This document shows, in pieces, positions 62,973 through 64,000 of a stretch of DNA of 64,000 nt (position 1 is its first letter; each line of letters opens with the position of its first letter). The DNA comes from Aquabacterium fontiphilum (lineage in GTDB: Bacteria > Pseudomonadota > Gammaproteobacteria > Burkholderiales > Burkholderiaceae_C). The position numbers and the translations under genes were made by a program. The stretch is from the NCBI RefSeq assembly GCF_009909205.1, contig NZ_JAAAPN010000003.1, forward strand, positions 292,195 to 356,194, given 5' to 3'. The notes below the pieces were generated by a model. It ran no database searches and was not told the DNA's origin. It saw only the letters and a list, made by a program, of their open reading frames with translations.

Positions 62973-64000
62973 TGACGAGGCCCCCAGATCTCTCTCCTTG
63001 CCCATCAAGCTCAGCGATCACAGCTTGCACTTCTGATAGCGACCTCTGCAGTTGCAGATACGCAGGCGACTTGATCTCGCCATGACCGATGTCTTTGAAT
63101 TGAACCACCACGCTTCTGAACTCCTGCAGCACTTGCTCGTGGATACCAACATCGTTGACCGGCATGAACTTTGGACACCCGTAGCAGGCCATCACTGGGT
63201 TGTTGGGGCATGCGGGCTGCCCAGTTGTGCAGCCGCCGATGCCAGCGATAGGAATGCCATGAGGCACGCCAGCAACCTGCTCCTCGCCGCGCAGTCTAAG
63301 AAGCTCTTCCGGCTCAATGAACTTTGCCTTCGCAACCTTGGCCACGGCTTGGTACGTTGGCGATGCCGCAAGCGCCTGGTTCACCAGTTCAGCATGGTTT
63401 GCCGAGGCCTGAAAGTAAACCAGGCCAGTGCGCAGCACAGAATGTCCTAATGCAGACGCCAGCTCTTCTTGGCTCGCGCCTGAGTCCACCAACCTCTGCG
63501 CCATGGAATGCCTGAGGTCATATGCGGTGATCCCAGCGCCTGGCAGTATGCTGTCCAACTGCCTGATTAGTGCAGCCGCCAGCTCTTGGCTTGACTGAAA
63601 GCCGAAGAAGTAAGAATCTCCGTCGTCTTCGCGTTGATGCACTTCAAGCGCGGCAAACAAGCTTGCCCACTCTCTCTTAACCTTCCTGGTCAGGGGCATA
63701 CCGGACACCGCTTTATCACGCTGCTTGATCATGCGAAACACCAAGTGCACGATCCAGCTGCCGTCCTCCTCACTGCGTCGGACTGTACTGTCGCGCTTCC
63801 GCAGCATTCCAAGCTGCTTCGGACGCATTCCGAACTGATATGAGCAGGCCACCAGGCACGCCATCTGAGTAGCTGTCAACGTCGGTTTAAAACTGACCCA
63901 CTTTCCGATGTTGTCGTCGGAGTAAAAGTGACCCACCTGGGCGCTCATCACATCAGTTGTTCCTGGCCTTGATCTGGCCCGCTTTGCGCTTGTCCTTGAG
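62965..64000 (-). CDS. Tyrosine recombinase (GmtY-like), 5' end outside window
   Basis: The frame stays open from the stop at 62965 to the window edge. A GTG at 63951 would leave the first catalytic Arg only ~43 residues from the N-terminus (FGMRPKQLGML) with no core-binding domain, so the true start lies beyond 64000. Other catalytic boxes are YDLRHSMAQRL (Tyr in the usual His position) and LGHSVLRTGLVYFQ. A C-terminal four-cysteine cluster (C-x6-C-x7-C-x2-C) follows. It is the first gene of the overlapping trio. Confidence 0.75.
   Translation of the reverse strand, partial: SRTSAKRARSRPGTTDVMSAQVGHFYSDDNIGKWVSFKPTLTATQMACLVACSYQFGMRPKQLGMLRKRDSTVRRSEEDGSWIVHLVFRMIKQRDKAVSGMPLTRKVKREWASLFAALEVHQREDDGDSYFFGFQSSQELAAALIRQLDSILPGAGITAYDLRHSMAQRLVDSGASQEELASALGHSVLRTGLVYFQASANHAELVNQALAASPTYQAVAKVAKAKFIEPEELLRLRGEEQVAGVPHGIPIAGIGGCTTGQPACPNNPVMACYGCPKFMPVNDVGIHEQVLQEFRSVVVQFKDIGHGEIKSPAYLQLQRSLSEVQAVIAELDGQGERSGGLVNE

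Noticed and set aside
1..64000. CRISPR array, rRNA or tRNA genes
   Set aside because: No regularly spaced repeats and no RNA gene signatures were seen anywhere in the window.

Overview
The window is GC-rich, densely packed bacterial chromosome. The layouts (tmk-holB-pilZ-tatD, NRDE/DUF4936/ygfZ/mltG, an Aap-type amino-acid transporter, a PEP-CTERM-like exported protein, Cus/Czc efflux clusters) point to a betaproteobacterium of the order Burkholderiales, in or near Comamonadaceae/Sphaerotilaceae. This is inferred from gene content only; no rRNA or tRNA gene is present.

Positions 1-26500 are mostly housekeeping. They hold a Zn/Cd/Pb P-type ATPase divergent from a patatin-like lipase, a CNNM/CBS membrane protein, an iron alcohol dehydrogenase, and a TetR-led fatty-acid block (long FabG-type reductase, MaoC hydratase, thiolase, acyl-CoA ligase, thioesterase-GNAT fusion). 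Next come NRDE and DUF4936 proteins, ygfZ, mltG-tmk-holB, pilZ and tatD. An mtnP-aapJ-aapQ-aapM operon follows without its ATPase gene, then a small stress-type group (DUF6496, DUF3606, YciE/YciF ferritin-like). An AT-richer orphan exported protein with a PEP-CTERM-like tail (26805-27695) marks the start of the accessory DNA.

Positions 28000-57900 form a heavy-metal resistance island. A MerR regulator leads a cusCBA-type Cu(I)/Ag(I) exporter. A CopZ-like chaperone has a CueR-type operator, with an IS5-family element inserted just beyond it. A leftward periplasmic copper operon follows (unknown small protein, TolC lipoprotein, Tat multicopper oxidase, cupredoxin, DUF411, CusF-like). It is divergent from a CusRS-type two-component system across a near-perfect inverted repeat. 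Then come a Met/His-rich protein, a DUF2933 protein and a CopA ATPase behind an FNR-type box, a czcICBA-type divalent-cation exporter with extra small exported proteins, and a second Zn/Cd/Pb ATPase divergent from a CadR-like regulator. Together the modules cover cytoplasmic export (P-type ATPases), trans-envelope export (RND pumps), periplasmic oxidation/binding of copper, and separate metal sensors.

Positions 57900-64000 are a different accessory zone. A decayed strip (C-terminal scrap of a probable restriction/helicase protein, frameshifted IS3-type orfA remnant) leads to small hypothetical genes and an XRE regulator. The end is a tightly overlapping leftward trio: a tyrosine recombinase (running off the window), a very large second tyrosine recombinase with a complete R...HxxR...Y set, and a small helical protein. 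The trio resembles the gamma-mobile-trio (GmtY-GmtZ-GmtX) type of mobile-island module, here in a betaproteobacterial setting, and is the most interesting system in the window.
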